This document shows, in pieces, positions 36,432-45,911 of a stretch of 64,000 nt of DNA. Origin of the DNA: Acinetobacter vivianii (GTDB lineage: Bacteria > Pseudomonadota > Gammaproteobacteria > Pseudomonadales > Moraxellaceae); contig NZ_BMDR01000006.1 of NCBI RefSeq assembly GCF_014635885.1, positions 62,001-126,000 of the forward strand. The letters are read 5' to 3'. Made by a program: the position numbers and the translations under genes. Within the stretch, counting starts at the first letter, position 1. Every line of letters starts with the position of its first letter. The notes beneath the pieces are model-generated. The model worked only from the letters and a program-made list of their open reading frames with translations, had not been told where the DNA came from and ran no database searches.

Positions 36432-37448
36432 TTAACGATGGGCTAAGGTATGAGTGAGTGCATCAAGATTAGCCTGAACCAGACCAGCAAGCAAATCTAT
36501 ATGGGCCTGATCCGCATTCAAGGCTGGAATATAGACATAGTCTCCGCCACCCGCATGCTGGAAAATCTCTTTATTCTGCATCGCCAATTCTTCCAGCGTT
36601 TCCAGACAATCTGCTGAAAAGGCAGGACTAATCACTTGTACTGACTGAACCTTTTGTTCACCCCATTGCTGTAACAACTGATCCGTATAAGGCTTTACCC
36701 ATTCCTGCTTACCAAAACGTGACTGAAAGCTGATCGCCCATTCATCTTCTTTGAGATGTAAAGCTTCTGCCACCAGACGTGCAGTGGTTCGGCAACGGTC
36801 TGCATAGGGGTCGCCTTTATCGGCATAGGGTTGAGGAATACCATGAAATGACATCAACAGTTTTTCAGCTTTGCCATGTTGTCCCTGATAATGCAATACG
36901 CTACCTGCCAAGGCCTGAATAAATAAAGGATGTTGATGGTAGTCCTTAATAATAGTCAGACCGGGTAAATGACGTTGCTGTGGAATCCATTTGGCAAACG
37001 CATCATATAATGGCGCTGTTGAGGTTGCTGAATATTGCGGGAATAACGGCAGCAAAATTACATGTTCTTGTGGATCCTTTGCCAGTTGCGCCAGTACATC
37101 ATGGATACTGGGTTGACCATAAGTCATGGCGGGCACAACTGTCAGATCAAACTGATGATTTTCTTCTTGTAGGCGTTGCTTAATCAGCAGTGTTTGTTCC
37201 AGCACAATTTCACGCATCGGTGAGTCATTCGACCAGACCGAAGCATAGGCTTCAGCCACCCGTTTCGGACGAAAAGTCAAAACAAATAAGTGCAGGATGA
37301 TCCACCATAATAATTTGGGAATCTCAATCACACGGGTATCAGATAAAAACTGTTTCAGGAAACGTCGTACTGCTGGCACAGTTGCTTCATCTGGCGTACC
37401 TAAATTGGCCAGAATCACAGTCACTTTTGGTTTTTGTGTCGCTAACAT
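36432..37448 (-). CDS. hemH: Ferrochelatase HemH
   Basis: Inserts ferrous iron into protoporphyrin IX, the last step of haem synthesis. With the start at 37448 ([19 protein letters not shown]) it has 338 residues, a usual length; the frame is open upstream to a TTG and another ATG at 37457. The family motifs [59 protein letters not shown] and [16 protein letters not shown] are intact, including the catalytic histidine of SFHGIP. The downstream gene is the YcbL-like hydrolase and the upstream one is the DUF4062 gene, all in one direction. Confidence 0.95.
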   Translation of the reverse strand: MLATQKPKVTVILANLGTPDEATVPAVRRFLKQFLSDTRVIEIPKLLWWIILHLFVLTFRPKRVAEAYASVWSNDSPMREIVLEQTLLIKQRLQEENHQFDLTVVPAMTYGQPSIHDVLAQLAKDPQEHVILLPLFPQYSATSTAPLYDAFAKWIPQQRHLPGLTIIKDYHQHPLFIQALAGSVLHYQGQHGKAEKLLMSFHGIPQPYADKGDPYADRCRTTARLVAEALHLKEDEWAISFQSRFGKQEWVKPYTDQLLQQWGEQKVQSVQVISPAFSADCLETLEELAMQNKEIFQHAGGGDYVYIPALNADQAHIDLLAGLVQANLDALTHTLAHR

Positions 37449-37518
37449 AGACCGCATCCGCTTTTCATTGGGTTCATACAATTACTTTAGCAGTTTTAGC
37501 CCTGTTTGCTAAATTGGA

Positions 37519-38547
37519 TTAATGCATGGTCTTAAATTGAAAAACCCGATTGCTATCCAGCATATTACTTTCTAGTAGTTTCTGTCCTTTTGCGGTGAGC
37601 TGCCACAACATACGTTGACGGTCATCACGCCCTGTTGGCACAATCCATTCATTTTGACGCATTTGTAATTTGATCTCATGCAAAGCACGAATATTCACTT
37701 GGGCACGAGATACAGCATGCGCTCTGGGCATTTCCTTACGGGCGTCGTCCAAGCCTGTCTCATTGAGATATTCATTGATCCGCTTGGAAAAATATTCTTC
37801 TGGTGTCGGGATCACAAAGGCTGAACCGAGAACATTCAGTAATTGTGCCCACGTCATCTTGCGATGTGGCTTAACTTCCTTGAAATTGCCATCCTGATAG
37901 GCATGCATCCGATATTCAAATGAATAGAGTTCATGCATCGAAACTTTAGGTACATTGGTCAGCGGATCAGCTTCACGATTGCCCAGTTCTGTTTCCAACT
38001 GTTTCACCTTGGCGCGTAATGCGTCAATTTCATCACGCAATACCTGCGTATTTTGTGGACGCACCCACCCCACCACAGGATAACGCTCTAGCATTTGCGG
38101 CATACTTGATCGTACAGCCAGCTCCAAATCTCTCAAGGTACGATAACAAAAGACCTGATCCACTTCGTGTTGTAGCTGTTTTCTAAATTCTTTGAATTTT
38201 TCTTTAAGTTCTGGCTTGTGATCATGCAATTTGGCATCACGAGACTCTGGGTCTTCATGCATAAATACAATCACAGGTTTTTGTTTGGTCATGGCATAAA
38301 TATATTCCAGATGCATATAGCCGACACCTGAAACGGATTGTTCGCCATATTGGCTACCCAGCAAAATCACCACATAATCACAATCATCAATTTGACGGCG
38401 AGCAATCGAAGTACTGAGCGGGGTGCGCTGTTCCAGCCCCCATGACAGGAATCCCATGCCAACTAATGTTTGTGCGAGAACCGCTCGCTCTGGTTGCATT
38501 TCATTGCCAGAGGTAGAAATAAAGACTTGATAACGAGTATCTTGCAT
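37519..38547 (-). CDS. DUF4062 domain-containing protein
   Basis: Protein of 342 residues. Residues 1 to about 150 fit the DUF4062 domain, a TIR/nucleoside-deoxyribosyltransferase-like fold: VFISTSGNEMQPERAVLAQ at the front, DYVVILLGSQYG (58-68) and MHLEYIYAM (78-86). A coiled coil follows (about 168-192) and the C-terminal 150 residues look like a winged-helix-type domain ending in WQLTAKGQKLLESN. In other bacteria DUF4062 occurs at the N terminus of signalling and defence-like NTPases. Here it is a stand-alone gene between murI and hemH, in the same direction as both. No enzymatic activity can be stated. Confidence 0.82.
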   Translation of the reverse strand: MQDTRYQVFISTSGNEMQPERAVLAQTLVGMGFLSWGLEQRTPLSTSIARRQIDDCDYVVILLGSQYGEQSVSGVGYMHLEYIYAMTKQKPVIVFMHEDPESRDAKLHDHKPELKEKFKEFRKQLQHEVDQVFCYRTLRDLELAVRSSMPQMLERYPVVGWVRPQNTQVLRDEIDALRAKVKQLETELGNREADPLTNVPKVSMHELYSFEYRMHAYQDGNFKEVKPHRKMTWAQLLNVLGSAFVIPTPEEYFSKRINEYLNETGLDDARKEMPRAHAVSRAQVNIRALHEIKLQMRQNEWIVPTGRDDRQRMLWQLTAKGQKLLESNMLDSNRVFQFKTMH

Positions 38548-38642
38548 AGGCTAGGCCCCAATTCATTGATCAATAATATCAAGTATTTATCTTGATTTTT
38601 TATTAACAACTAACCCCAATAAATATATAAATATGGCTCGAT

Positions 38643-39545
38643 TTAGTGATTTCCTATCTCAATCTCGGCCAGATTTTGAATCTTCCATGTTAATTGTTCT
38701 GGTATAAGGTGCTGAAGAACGGGTTCCAGTTCGACCGCATTGTTACCACTGACATAACATTGAATACGGGTAATGTTATGACGCAATTTGTCACATAATA
38801 ACCCATTTTTAATTAAAAGATAGGCAGTTTGTCGCGCAACTGCTTGTCCAGAATCAATTAATTTTAATTTTTCAGAAAAAATCTGACGAATCGCATCTTT
38901 CAGGAAAGGATAATGGGTACACCCTAAGACCAGAAAGTCAGCGCCTTGATCAACCACAGGTTGTAAAATCTGTTGTAGTACGTCAAGACAGGCGGGACTC
39001 ATCTGCTGCCCAGCCTCAACAAATGGCACCAGCTCTAGACTCGTCACCGTCAACACTTTGACACCAGCAGGCTGTGCGAAGTTTGCCATCACATCTTTAA
39101 TTAGCTGTCCACGGAAGGTTGCAGGTGTCGCCAGCACCGCCACAACTTTGGATTGAGTTTGAATGACGGCGGGCTTTAATGCAGGCACAAGACCAACGAT
39201 TGGAAAGCGTTCTCCATAATGATCGCGTAAGTAATCCAGACTAAAAGCTGAAGCCGTATTACACGCCACCACCGCAATTTTACAGCCCTGACGATAAAGC
39301 CATTCGATTGCCTGTGCAGTCAGTTGACGGATTTCCTGATCTGAACGCGCGCCATATGGCACATGAGCCGTATCTGCATAGTAAAGAATGCGTTCATTTG
39401 GTAAATGTCGTGCAATCTCTTGTGCAACCGATAAGCCGCCAATGCCTGAGTCAAAAACACCAATGGGTGCATCAGCAGATGCGTGTGGCATTGGATCAAG
39501 TAAAAGAGGCATGGATTGAACGACTGTCATATTACACATGGACAC
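38643..39545 (-). CDS. murI: Glutamate racemase MurI
   Basis: Makes D-glutamate for peptidoglycan by cofactor-free racemisation. Family residues are present: D32-S33 in IGVFDSGIGG, the first catalytic cysteine C95 in VVACNTAS, and the second in VLGCTHYPFL. The start is uncertain: the frame opens with GTG at 39545 and has ATGs at 39539, 39530 and 39512, none with a clear ribosome binding site; about 20 residues precede the conserved core. It lies between DUF1285 and DUF4062 genes on the same strand. Confidence 0.93.
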   Translation of the reverse strand: MSMCNMTVVQSMPLLLDPMPHASADAPIGVFDSGIGGLSVAQEIARHLPNERILYYADTAHVPYGARSDQEIRQLTAQAIEWLYRQGCKIAVVACNTASAFSLDYLRDHYGERFPIVGLVPALKPAVIQTQSKVVAVLATPATFRGQLIKDVMANFAQPAGVKVLTVTSLELVPFVEAGQQMSPACLDVLQQILQPVVDQGADFLVLGCTHYPFLKDAIRQIFSEKLKLIDSGQAVARQTAYLLIKNGLLCDKLRHNITRIQCYVSGNNAVELEPVLQHLIPEQLTWKIQNLAEIEIGNH

Positions 39546-39574
39546 TGGTTTATTTACTCTTTTAAGCTTAAACC

Positions 39575-40198
39575 TCAGGTGCTCAAATGCAAGACCAAAT
39601 CACCACTTTTTAGCGTTAAAACCGTGTCACCTTGCGCATTTTCAGACAAAGTTCCGTAGTTGACGAGATGATAAAAACTCTGACGCTGGATCAGGGCATT
39701 CATACCAAAACGGACATGCACATAAGGACGTAACTCCCCTTCATATTCACGCATAAAAATAGGATGCGCTTCATCTACAATAATCACATCCTGATTAATG
39801 GTGGTGAGTTGCAGATAGGTTTTGCCTTCGATTTGCACCTGATCCGCCTGATTGATCAACAATGGTTCATCTTCAACTTCGATTTCAATCTGTTCCACAG
39901 GCGTTTTGAGGTAGAATTTGCCGTCCTCTTTCCACAAGACCTTACTGAACAGATCCAGAAGAGCCTGACGTTTGATCAATTGACCTTCGTGCCACCATTC
40001 TCCATTGGCTTTTATGCGTAGATCCATTTTGCCACAATGCTTTGGATGCCACTGGTCTAAAGGCGGAATTGACCTTTTGTGACTTTGCTGTACATCATTT
40101 AAGTATTGTGCAATGTTCATTAAGTTTTTATCATCAGAAAACATGATTTTTCCCTGATTTTCTAAAGAGTTTTGTGGAGAATCATTTTCATTTATCAT
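39575..40198 (-). CDS. DUF1285 domain-containing protein
   Basis: Protein of 207 residues. The region from about residue 40 (IPPLDQWHPKHCGKMDLRI, GEWWHEGQLIKRQALLDLFS, GKFYLKTPVEQIEIEVED) fits DUF1285, a small beta-rich domain widespread in proteobacteria with no assigned activity. AAGG precedes the ATG at a good spacing. It ends 29 bases before murI and is divergent from the ETF-QO gene. Confidence 0.85.
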   Translation of the reverse strand: MINENDSPQNSLENQGKIMFSDDKNLMNIAQYLNDVQQSHKRSIPPLDQWHPKHCGKMDLRIKANGEWWHEGQLIKRQALLDLFSKVLWKEDGKFYLKTPVEQIEIEVEDEPLLINQADQVQIEGKTYLQLTTINQDVIIVDEAHPIFMREYEGELRPYVHVRFGMNALIQRQSFYHLVNYGTLSENAQGDTVLTLKSGDLVLHLST

Positions 40199-40384
40199 AG
40201 TTTATGCCTTGCTGACGAGAAAATATGACCGCTCAGCCAATTGGCGAGATCAAGGTTTAAAACTATACTATCCCAAACGTTTGCAAGCACATACTATCAT
40301 TTGTGTTTGGCAATTAAGAACACTCATGGCAGCGCCGAATCGCAATATTACGGTTGCCACCCTTAAAAATATGAGGAGTCCTAC

Positions 40385-42097
40385 ATGGAACACATCGAAC
40401 GTGAAGCGATGGAGTTTGACGTAGTGATCGTAGGCGCAGGACCTGCGGGTTTATCTGCTGCGATTAAAATTCGTCAATTAGCGATTGAAAACAACCTACC
40501 TGACCTTTCTGTATGTGTTGTTGAAAAAGGCTCCGAAGTAGGTGCGCATATCCTTTCAGGTGCTGTACTTGAACCACGTGCCATGAATGAATTATTTCCA
40601 AACTGGAAAGAAGAAGGCGCACCACTGAATGTCCCTGTCACAGGCGACGAAACTTATTTCTTATTGTCTGATACCAAAGCGCAAAAAATGCCGTATTGGA
40701 TGGTACCAAAATCAATGCACAACGAAGGGAACTATGTCATTTCTCTTGGTAATGTCGTGCGCTGGTTAGGCCAGAAAGCAGAAGAGCTGGAAGTTTCAAT
40801 TTTCCCGGGCTTTGCTGCATCTGAAGTGCTTTACCATGAAGATGGTACGGTAAAAGGTATCCAAACCGGTGATATGGGCATTGGCAAAAATGGTGAGCCA
40901 ACGCATAACTTCACGCCTGGTTATGAACTTCATGCCAAATATACATTGTTCGCTGAAGGCTGCCGTGGTCACCTCGGTAAGCGCCTGATTGCAAAATACA
41001 ATCTTGATAAAGATGCTGATCCACAGCACTACGGTATCGGGATTAAAGAACTTTGGGAAATCGATCCTGCTAAACATAAGCCAGGCTTAGTCATGCATGG
41101 TGCTGGCTGGCCGTTGTCTGAAACAGGTTCATCTGGTGGCTGGTGGTTATACCACGCTGAAAACAATCAGGTGACTTTGGGTATGATCGTGGATTTATCG
41201 TATGAAAATCCGCACATGTATCCATTCATGGAAATGCAACGCTGGAAAACGCACCCAACCATCAAGCAATTCCTTGAAGGCGGTAAACGTATTTCTTACG
41301 GCGCACGTGCTGTTGTAAAAGGTGGCTTTAATGCTTTACCTAAACTCACTTTCCCAGGCGGTTGCTTGATTGGTGATGATGCTGGTTTCTTGAACTTCTC
41401 AAAAATCAAAGGCTCACACACTGCAATGAAGTCAGGTATGTTGTGTGGTGAGGCAGTATTCGAAGCGATTGCTGCGGGTGTTGCAAAAGGTGGTGATCTT
41501 GCGATTGCACGTGTGCTTGAAGGCGACGATCATTTCGACAAAGAATTGACTGCTTATACCGACAAATATAACAACTCTTGGTTAAAAGAAGAGTTATATA
41601 ACTCACGCAACTTTGGCCCTGCAATGCACAAGTTTGGTCAATGGATTGGTGGCGCGTTTAACTTTATCGATCAAAACATCCTTAAAGTGCCATTCACGTT
41701 GCATGATCTTAAACAAGATTTTGCTGCCCTGAAAACTGTGGATGCATCAACGTTTAAGCCAAACTATCCAAAACCAGATGGCAAGTTGACCTTTGACCGT
41801 TTATCTTCTGTATTCGTATCAAATACCGTACATGAAGAAAATCAGCCAGCGCATTTAAAACTGACTGATCCATCTATTCCAGTTGATGTAAATCTACCAA
41901 AATGGGATGAGCCTGCTCAACGCTACTGCCCTGCTGGTGTTTATGAAATCATGGAAAATGATGATGGTTCAAAACGCTTCCAGATCAACGCAGCAAACTG
42001 TGTACACTGTAAGACCTGTGATATTAAAGACCCATCACAAAACATCACTTGGGTAACGCCTGAAGGCGGCGGTGGTCCGAACTATCCAAATATGTAA
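40385..42097 (+). CDS. Electron transfer flavoprotein-ubiquinone oxidoreductase
   Basis: Iron-sulfur flavoprotein of 570 residues that passes electrons from ETF (fatty acid and amino acid oxidation) into the ubiquinone pool at the membrane. The FAD-binding motif VIVGAGPAGLSAAIK is at the N terminus, the CVVEKGSEVGAHILSGAV and GCLIGDDAGFLNFSKIKGSH stretches follow, and the C terminus holds the 4Fe-4S cysteines in RYCPAGVYE and NCVHCKTCDIKDPSQNITW. GAGGAG lies eight bases ahead of the ATG. It is followed by an intrinsic terminator, so it is a single-gene unit. The matching ETF subunits are elsewhere. Confidence 0.96.
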   Translation: MEHIEREAMEFDVVIVGAGPAGLSAAIKIRQLAIENNLPDLSVCVVEKGSEVGAHILSGAVLEPRAMNELFPNWKEEGAPLNVPVTGDETYFLLSDTKAQKMPYWMVPKSMHNEGNYVISLGNVVRWLGQKAEELEVSIFPGFAASEVLYHEDGTVKGIQTGDMGIGKNGEPTHNFTPGYELHAKYTLFAEGCRGHLGKRLIAKYNLDKDADPQHYGIGIKELWEIDPAKHKPGLVMHGAGWPLSETGSSGGWWLYHAENNQVTLGMIVDLSYENPHMYPFMEMQRWKTHPTIKQFLEGGKRISYGARAVVKGGFNALPKLTFPGGCLIGDDAGFLNFSKIKGSHTAMKSGMLCGEAVFEAIAAGVAKGGDLAIARVLEGDDHFDKELTAYTDKYNNSWLKEELYNSRNFGPAMHKFGQWIGGAFNFIDQNILKVPFTLHDLKQDFAALKTVDASTFKPNYPKPDGKLTFDRLSSVFVSNTVHEENQPAHLKLTDPSIPVDVNLPKWDEPAQRYCPAGVYEIMENDDGSKRFQINAANCVHCKTCDIKDPSQNITWVTPEGGGGPNYPNM

Positions 42098-42106
42098 TTC
42101 AAAATG

Positions 42107-42137
42107 AAAAAATCCGAGTTTAGACTCGGATTTTTTT
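42107..42137. terminator. Bidirectional intrinsic terminator after ETF-QO
   Basis: AAAAAATCCGAGT and ACTCGGATTTTTT pair around a TTAG loop with A and T runs at the two sides. It separates the convergent ETF-QO and tusA-like genes. Confidence 0.9.
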
Positions 42138-42171
42138 ATGCGCTATGCACTTTAAAAGTCAAAAATAAAAC

Positions 42172-42441
42172 TTAACCTTTCTGCACAAGATAGCGGTATT
42201 CAGTATTGCTGTTTTCATCCTGATTTTCTTCTTTGAGCAACAGCTCATGACCAAGATGCATACAAAATTTTGGAATATCCCATGATGTTGAAGGGTCTGT
42301 TGCCAATACCTCAACAATCTCACCTGACTTGGCTTTGCGAATGGCTTGGTGCAACATCATCACAGGTTCAGGGCAACGTAAACCTCGCGTATTGATTTGA
42401 ACAGCGGGAAGTTTTGGTTGTTCAGACATCATAAAACTCAA
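42172..42441 (-). CDS. TusA-family sulfurtransferase
   Basis: Small sulfur carrier-like protein of 89 residues. The family motif is C23-P-E-P in NTRGLRCPEPVMMLHQAIRK, with the sulfur-accepting cysteine C23. The second half (DPSTSWDIPKFCMHLGHELL) is also typical. TusA relays sulfur for tRNA thiouridine and molybdenum cofactor synthesis. Two ATGs at 42432 and 42429 are alternative starts. It is divergent from corC. Confidence 0.9.
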   Translation of the reverse strand: MSFMMSEQPKLPAVQINTRGLRCPEPVMMLHQAIRKAKSGEIVEVLATDPSTSWDIPKFCMHLGHELLLKEENQDENSNTEYRYLVQKG

Positions 42442-42604
42442 ATATTCGAATTTTCACATTTTAGCATAAACTGCTCATATAAAAATCATCTGGCCTGTTT
42501 TGGAAAACTGTACGTTTTTTACATAGTATTGTTGATGCATATCCGCTTTATCTTCGGTATGATGAAAATCATCTAATTGATATAGAGAGTCTTTAGGAAA
42601 GATC

Positions 42605-43444
42605 ATGGTCGAGGAATCCAGTCCGTCGTGGGGTATGCGTGGCTTAAGAAAATGGTTAGGTACCGCACCTGAAACCCGCGATGAATTACTCAAGTTAGTT
42701 CAAGACTCACGTCGCTTTTTAGAGCCAGATACTGTTGCTATGCTTGAGGGTGTTCTTGACCTGCCAGCAACAAAGATTCGAGAAGTCATGACACCGCGTA
42801 CAGCGATCATCAGTTTGCAGGAAGACGATCAATTACTTGATATTCTGCATGTATTGATCGATTCTGCACATTCGCGCTTCCCTGTATTCTCAGCGGATCA
42901 AAGCGATAATGTGGTGGGCATCTTATTAGCGAAAGACCTATTACCTTTTTTAACTGAGCGTAATGTCAAAGTTGATATTCGTTCATTGATGCGCCAGCCT
43001 GTGTTTGTGCCTGAAAGTGCACGTTCAGATCAGGTGTTGCGTATGCTGAAAAATACGCAAACTCATATTGCCATCGTGATTGATGAATATGGTTCAACCT
43101 CTGGTCTCGTCACCCTTGAAGATATTCTTGAAGAGATTGTCGGCGAAATTGAAGATGAACATGATATTGCGGATGAAGAAGCCTTATATATCGTTCCAGA
43201 TAATGACCCGACCACAGCAAATACGTGGATTGTGCAGGCACTTACACCAATCGAACATTTCAACACTATTTTAAATGCAGATTTTTCTGACGATGAAGTT
43301 GAAACTATGGGCGGTTTACTGCTGCAAGAGATTGGTTTAGTGAGCGATTTACAAGGTCAAACTATTGAGCTTGGCGATTGGCAATTCACCATTATTGAAG
43401 CAGATGCACGCACTATTCATCTGATTCGAGCTGTCCGTCAATGA
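42605..43444 (+). CDS. corC: CorC-type CBS-domain protein
   Basis: Cytoplasmic protein of 279 residues in the HlyC/CorC family, associated with magnesium and cobalt efflux. Two CBS domains (about residues 60-190: EVMTPRTAIISLQEDD, FPVFSADQSDNVVGILLAKD and THIAIVIDEYGSTSGLVTLEDILEEIVGEIEDE) are followed by a CorC_HlyC transporter-associated domain. AGGAAAG precedes the ATG. Its stop overlaps the lnt start by four bases, the conserved corC-lnt coupling of gammaproteobacteria. Confidence 0.93.
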   Translation: MVEESSPSWGMRGLRKWLGTAPETRDELLKLVQDSRRFLEPDTVAMLEGVLDLPATKIREVMTPRTAIISLQEDDQLLDILHVLIDSAHSRFPVFSADQSDNVVGILLAKDLLPFLTERNVKVDIRSLMRQPVFVPESARSDQVLRMLKNTQTHIAIVIDEYGSTSGLVTLEDILEEIVGEIEDEHDIADEEALYIVPDNDPTTANTWIVQALTPIEHFNTILNADFSDDEVETMGGLLLQEIGLVSDLQGQTIELGDWQFTIIEADARTIHLIRAVRQ

Positions 43445-45000
43445 GAACCTATTTTGAGAAGCTGTTAAATTCGTCTCAACCACAAAAACAGCTCCCTTTT
43501 ATTTTTCCACTTTTGATTGCACTCATTTCGGGTGCAATCTTTAGTTTGGCGCTCGCCCCGTACTATTTCTGGTGGCTTGCGATTTTGTCGCCTGCACTAC
43601 TCTATGCCGTATTGCGCCAGCGTAGCCCACGTCAGGCCTTTGCGCTCGGCTGGGCCTATGGCTTTGGTTTATGGTTTGTCGGGGCATTCTGGCTCTATAC
43701 ATCCATCCATACCTATGGCGATACCAATGCCTTTTTAAGCGTGTTGATGATTGCCTTTATGGCGGCTGCAATGGGCTTGTTTACGGCATTTCAGACTTGG
43801 CTGTATCGTCGCTTTTTCCCCGAGACGCCGCTTACTTTTGCACCCCTGTGGGTGCTGTTTGAGTGGGCAAAAACCTGGGTATTCACTGGTTTTCCATGGT
43901 TATTTGCAGGTTATGCCTTCACTGAACGCCTGTTAGATGGTTATGCACCTCTATTTGGTGTTTATGCTGTTTCTTTCGTTGTCATCGTATTGGCCTGTGC
44001 GCTGGTCGAGATTTTAAATCGTCGCTGGTTTTGGGCGGTGCCTTCCGCAGTTCTAGTGTTAGGTGCATGGGGCGCTGGATTTATTCAGTTTGTACAACCG
44101 AAAGCAGCCAAACCACTGAGTGTGTCTTTGGTTCAGGGAAATATTCCTCAAGACCTGAAATGGTTAACTGAATACCAGATTAAGACCTTAGAAATTTATG
44201 CCACGCTGACTCGTGCTGAATGGGGACGTGATCTGATTGTCTGGCCAGAATCTTCGATTCCAATGTTCCAGACCGATATTCCAGAATTTCTGGAGGCGAT
44301 GGATGCTCAAGCCAAGAAAACAGACAGTGCCTGGGTGACCGGTATCCCGTATTGGGATATGGCGAAGTCACAGCAAGTCGGTGAACCATTGTATTACAAC
44401 AGTATTATGGCTTCAGGCAGCGACTCACATGGCTTGTATAAAAAGCAACGTCTGGTGCCGTTTGGTGAATATATTCCATTATCGGGCATGCTGAAATGGG
44501 TACTGCCTGCGATGCAGAATGATGTCAGCATGAGTGGTTTTTCTCGTGGTGAATCGAACCAGAAGCCATTAATGGTTAAAGGTCATGCGCTGGCAGCTGC
44601 AATTTGCTATGAAGTGGCTTATCCAAACCTGACCCGCCGTAATGCATCGAATAGCGACTTTTTGATCACAGTTTCAAATGATGCATGGTTTACAGGGACT
44701 GCTGGGCCTTGGCAACATTTGCAAATGGTACAAATGCGTGCCAAAGAAAACGGCCGCTGGTTTATTCGTGCGACCAATACCGGTGTCACAGCATTTATCG
44801 ACCAGAACGGTCATATTGTGAAACAGGCACCAATTGATCAGGAAGCAGTGCTTCGTGGTGAACTGCCTGCCATGCAAGGGCAAACCTTGTATAACCGCTT
44901 AAGCGATTATCCGATCCTGATTTTCTCACTTCTGTTATTGATCGTTGGCTGGATTTACCGCCCACGTAAAGTCGATATTTCGTTTAAATCACGTCGATAA
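43441..45000 (+). CDS. lnt: Apolipoprotein N-acyltransferase Lnt
   Basis: Inner-membrane enzyme of 519 residues that adds the third acyl chain to lipoproteins. After several N-terminal membrane segments comes the nitrilase-like periplasmic domain with the catalytic triad E270 (VWPESSIPM), K335 (YKKQRLVPFGEYIP) and C389 (AAICYEVAYP). These agree closely with E. coli E267, K335 and C387. A final hydrophobic helix ends the protein. It overlaps corC by four bases and its stop lies one base from that of the convergent CsaA-like gene. Confidence 0.96.
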   Translation: MRTYFEKLLNSSQPQKQLPFIFPLLIALISGAIFSLALAPYYFWWLAILSPALLYAVLRQRSPRQAFALGWAYGFGLWFVGAFWLYTSIHTYGDTNAFLSVLMIAFMAAAMGLFTAFQTWLYRRFFPETPLTFAPLWVLFEWAKTWVFTGFPWLFAGYAFTERLLDGYAPLFGVYAVSFVVIVLACALVEILNRRWFWAVPSAVLVLGAWGAGFIQFVQPKAAKPLSVSLVQGNIPQDLKWLTEYQIKTLEIYATLTRAEWGRDLIVWPESSIPMFQTDIPEFLEAMDAQAKKTDSAWVTGIPYWDMAKSQQVGEPLYYNSIMASGSDSHGLYKKQRLVPFGEYIPLSGMLKWVLPAMQNDVSMSGFSRGESNQKPLMVKGHALAAAICYEVAYPNLTRRNASNSDFLITVSNDAWFTGTAGPWQHLQMVQMRAKENGRWFIRATNTGVTAFIDQNGHIVKQAPIDQEAVLRGELPAMQGQTLYNRLSDYPILIFSLLLLIVGWIYRPRKVDISFKSRR

Positions 45001-45001
45001 A

Positions 45002-45340
45002 TCACAACAACTTTGTGCCCAGAGGAACATCAAACTCTGGGACGCAAAGTGCCACCTCTCCTTCCGCATTATGAAATCCTGTGACCAGACATTCTGATTG
45101 AATCGGGCCAATCTGTTTCTTCGGGAAGTTCACTACGGCAACCACCAGTTTTCCAATCAAGTTTTCAGGCTGATAAAGTTTGGTAATTTGCGCACTGGAT
45201 TTTCGGATTCCTAATTCTTCACCAAAATCAACTTGCAAGATATAGGCTGGTTTTCGCGCTTCTTTAAATACTTCAGCCTGTACAATCCGACCGACACGCA
45301 ACTCCACTTTGGTAAAATCATTCCATTCAATTTGTTGCAT
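45002..45340 (-). CDS. CsaA/YgjH-type tRNA-binding protein
   Basis: Protein of 112 residues with an OB-fold tRNA-binding domain as in CsaA, YgjH and the C terminus of methionyl-tRNA synthetase. Recognisable stretches are VELRVGRIVQAEVFKEARKP, LQVDFGEELGIRKSSAQIT and VNFPKKQIGPIQSECLVTGF. CsaA was described as a secretion-related chaperone, and YgjH as a tRNA-binding protein. It is convergent with lnt with a single base between stop codons. Confidence 0.88.
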   Translation of the reverse strand: MQQIEWNDFTKVELRVGRIVQAEVFKEARKPAYILQVDFGEELGIRKSSAQITKLYQPENLIGKLVVAVVNFPKKQIGPIQSECLVTGFHNAEGEVALCVPEFDVPLGTKLL

Positions 45341-45468
45341 TTACTTGTTCTCTTCGATTTTTTAAAGTCATATGGAATATAGAGGATCTCTACTTTTAAA
45401 TAAAGCTGCTCATTTTTTATTCCCTATTCTGATCCTTCATGTTAAATTAATCTTGCTCTTTATAAAGC

Positions 45469-45482
45469 CGTAAACGTTTACG
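45469..45482. promoter_or_regulatory. 14-bp perfect palindrome upstream of the DUF2798 gene
   Basis: CGTAAACGTTTACG is identical to its reverse complement. It lies 104 bases upstream of the DUF2798 start. Symmetry of this kind is typical of LacI-, TetR- or GntR-type operators, but no cognate regulator is encoded next to it. Confidence 0.45.
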
Positions 45483-45585
45483 TCAATCAACGTGCCAACA
45501 TATCTCCAACAACGTTTGGAGCTATTTGATCAAGATATTTCATATTTGATCAGGCACTGGCGTTTGTTGGTTTACGGAGAAAAAA

Positions 45586-45849
45586 ATGCAAAATTTCAAA
45601 GGGTCTTCTTTTCATTTTCAAAAGATTCCAAATCGTTACGCCACCGTAGTTTTACCTTTGTTCCTATCTATCATCATGACTTTTATCGTATCGTGCATTA
45701 GTACTTTACGTAGCATGGGATTAGAACAGTTTTCTACTCTGATCTGGCTATCCGCATGGGGAATTTCGTGGTTAATTGCCTTCCCTGTTTTACTTTTGGT
45801 CTTGCCAATGGTACGCAAAATTACCTTTTTGTTTGTTCGGGCTGGCTAA
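45586..45849 (+). CDS. DUF2798 small membrane protein
   Basis: Membrane protein of 87 residues with two hydrophobic segments, one in LPLFLSIIMTFIVSCIST and one in IWLSAWGISWLIAFPVLLLV, matching the DUF2798 family, in which the two helices are short and separated by a polar loop. The family function is unknown. TACGGAGAA precedes the ATG. It stands alone with a terminator after it and a perfect palindrome ahead. Confidence 0.85.
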   Translation: MQNFKGSSFHFQKIPNRYATVVLPLFLSIIMTFIVSCISTLRSMGLEQFSTLIWLSAWGISWLIAFPVLLLVLPMVRKITFLFVRAG

Positions 45850-45860
45850 ATTCAGGCAAT

Positions 45861-45890
45861 AAAAAACGTAGATTTTAAATCTACGTTTTT
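45861..45890. terminator. Bidirectional intrinsic terminator
   Basis: AAAAAACGTAGATTT and AAATCTACGTTTTT form a nearly continuous stem with T runs on both strands, placed between the convergent DUF2798 and membrane-protein genes. Confidence 0.88.
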
Positions 45891-45911
45891 AACGCTCAGT
45901 ATTTTATTCAT

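Noticed and set aside
37519..38547. Defence island around the DUF4062 gene
   Set aside because: The neighbours are murI, DUF1285, hemH and a glyoxalase-like hydrolase. There are no nucleases, transposases or other defence genes, so an island is not supported.
40209..40424. 71-codon ORF overlapping the ETF-QO start
   Set aside because: It overlaps the start of a well-supported gene in another frame, has no ribosome binding site and no family features.
45492..45701. 69-codon ORF overlapping the DUF2798 gene
   Set aside because: It overlaps the DUF2798 gene in another frame; the DUF2798 reading has the better ribosome binding site and a recognisable family.
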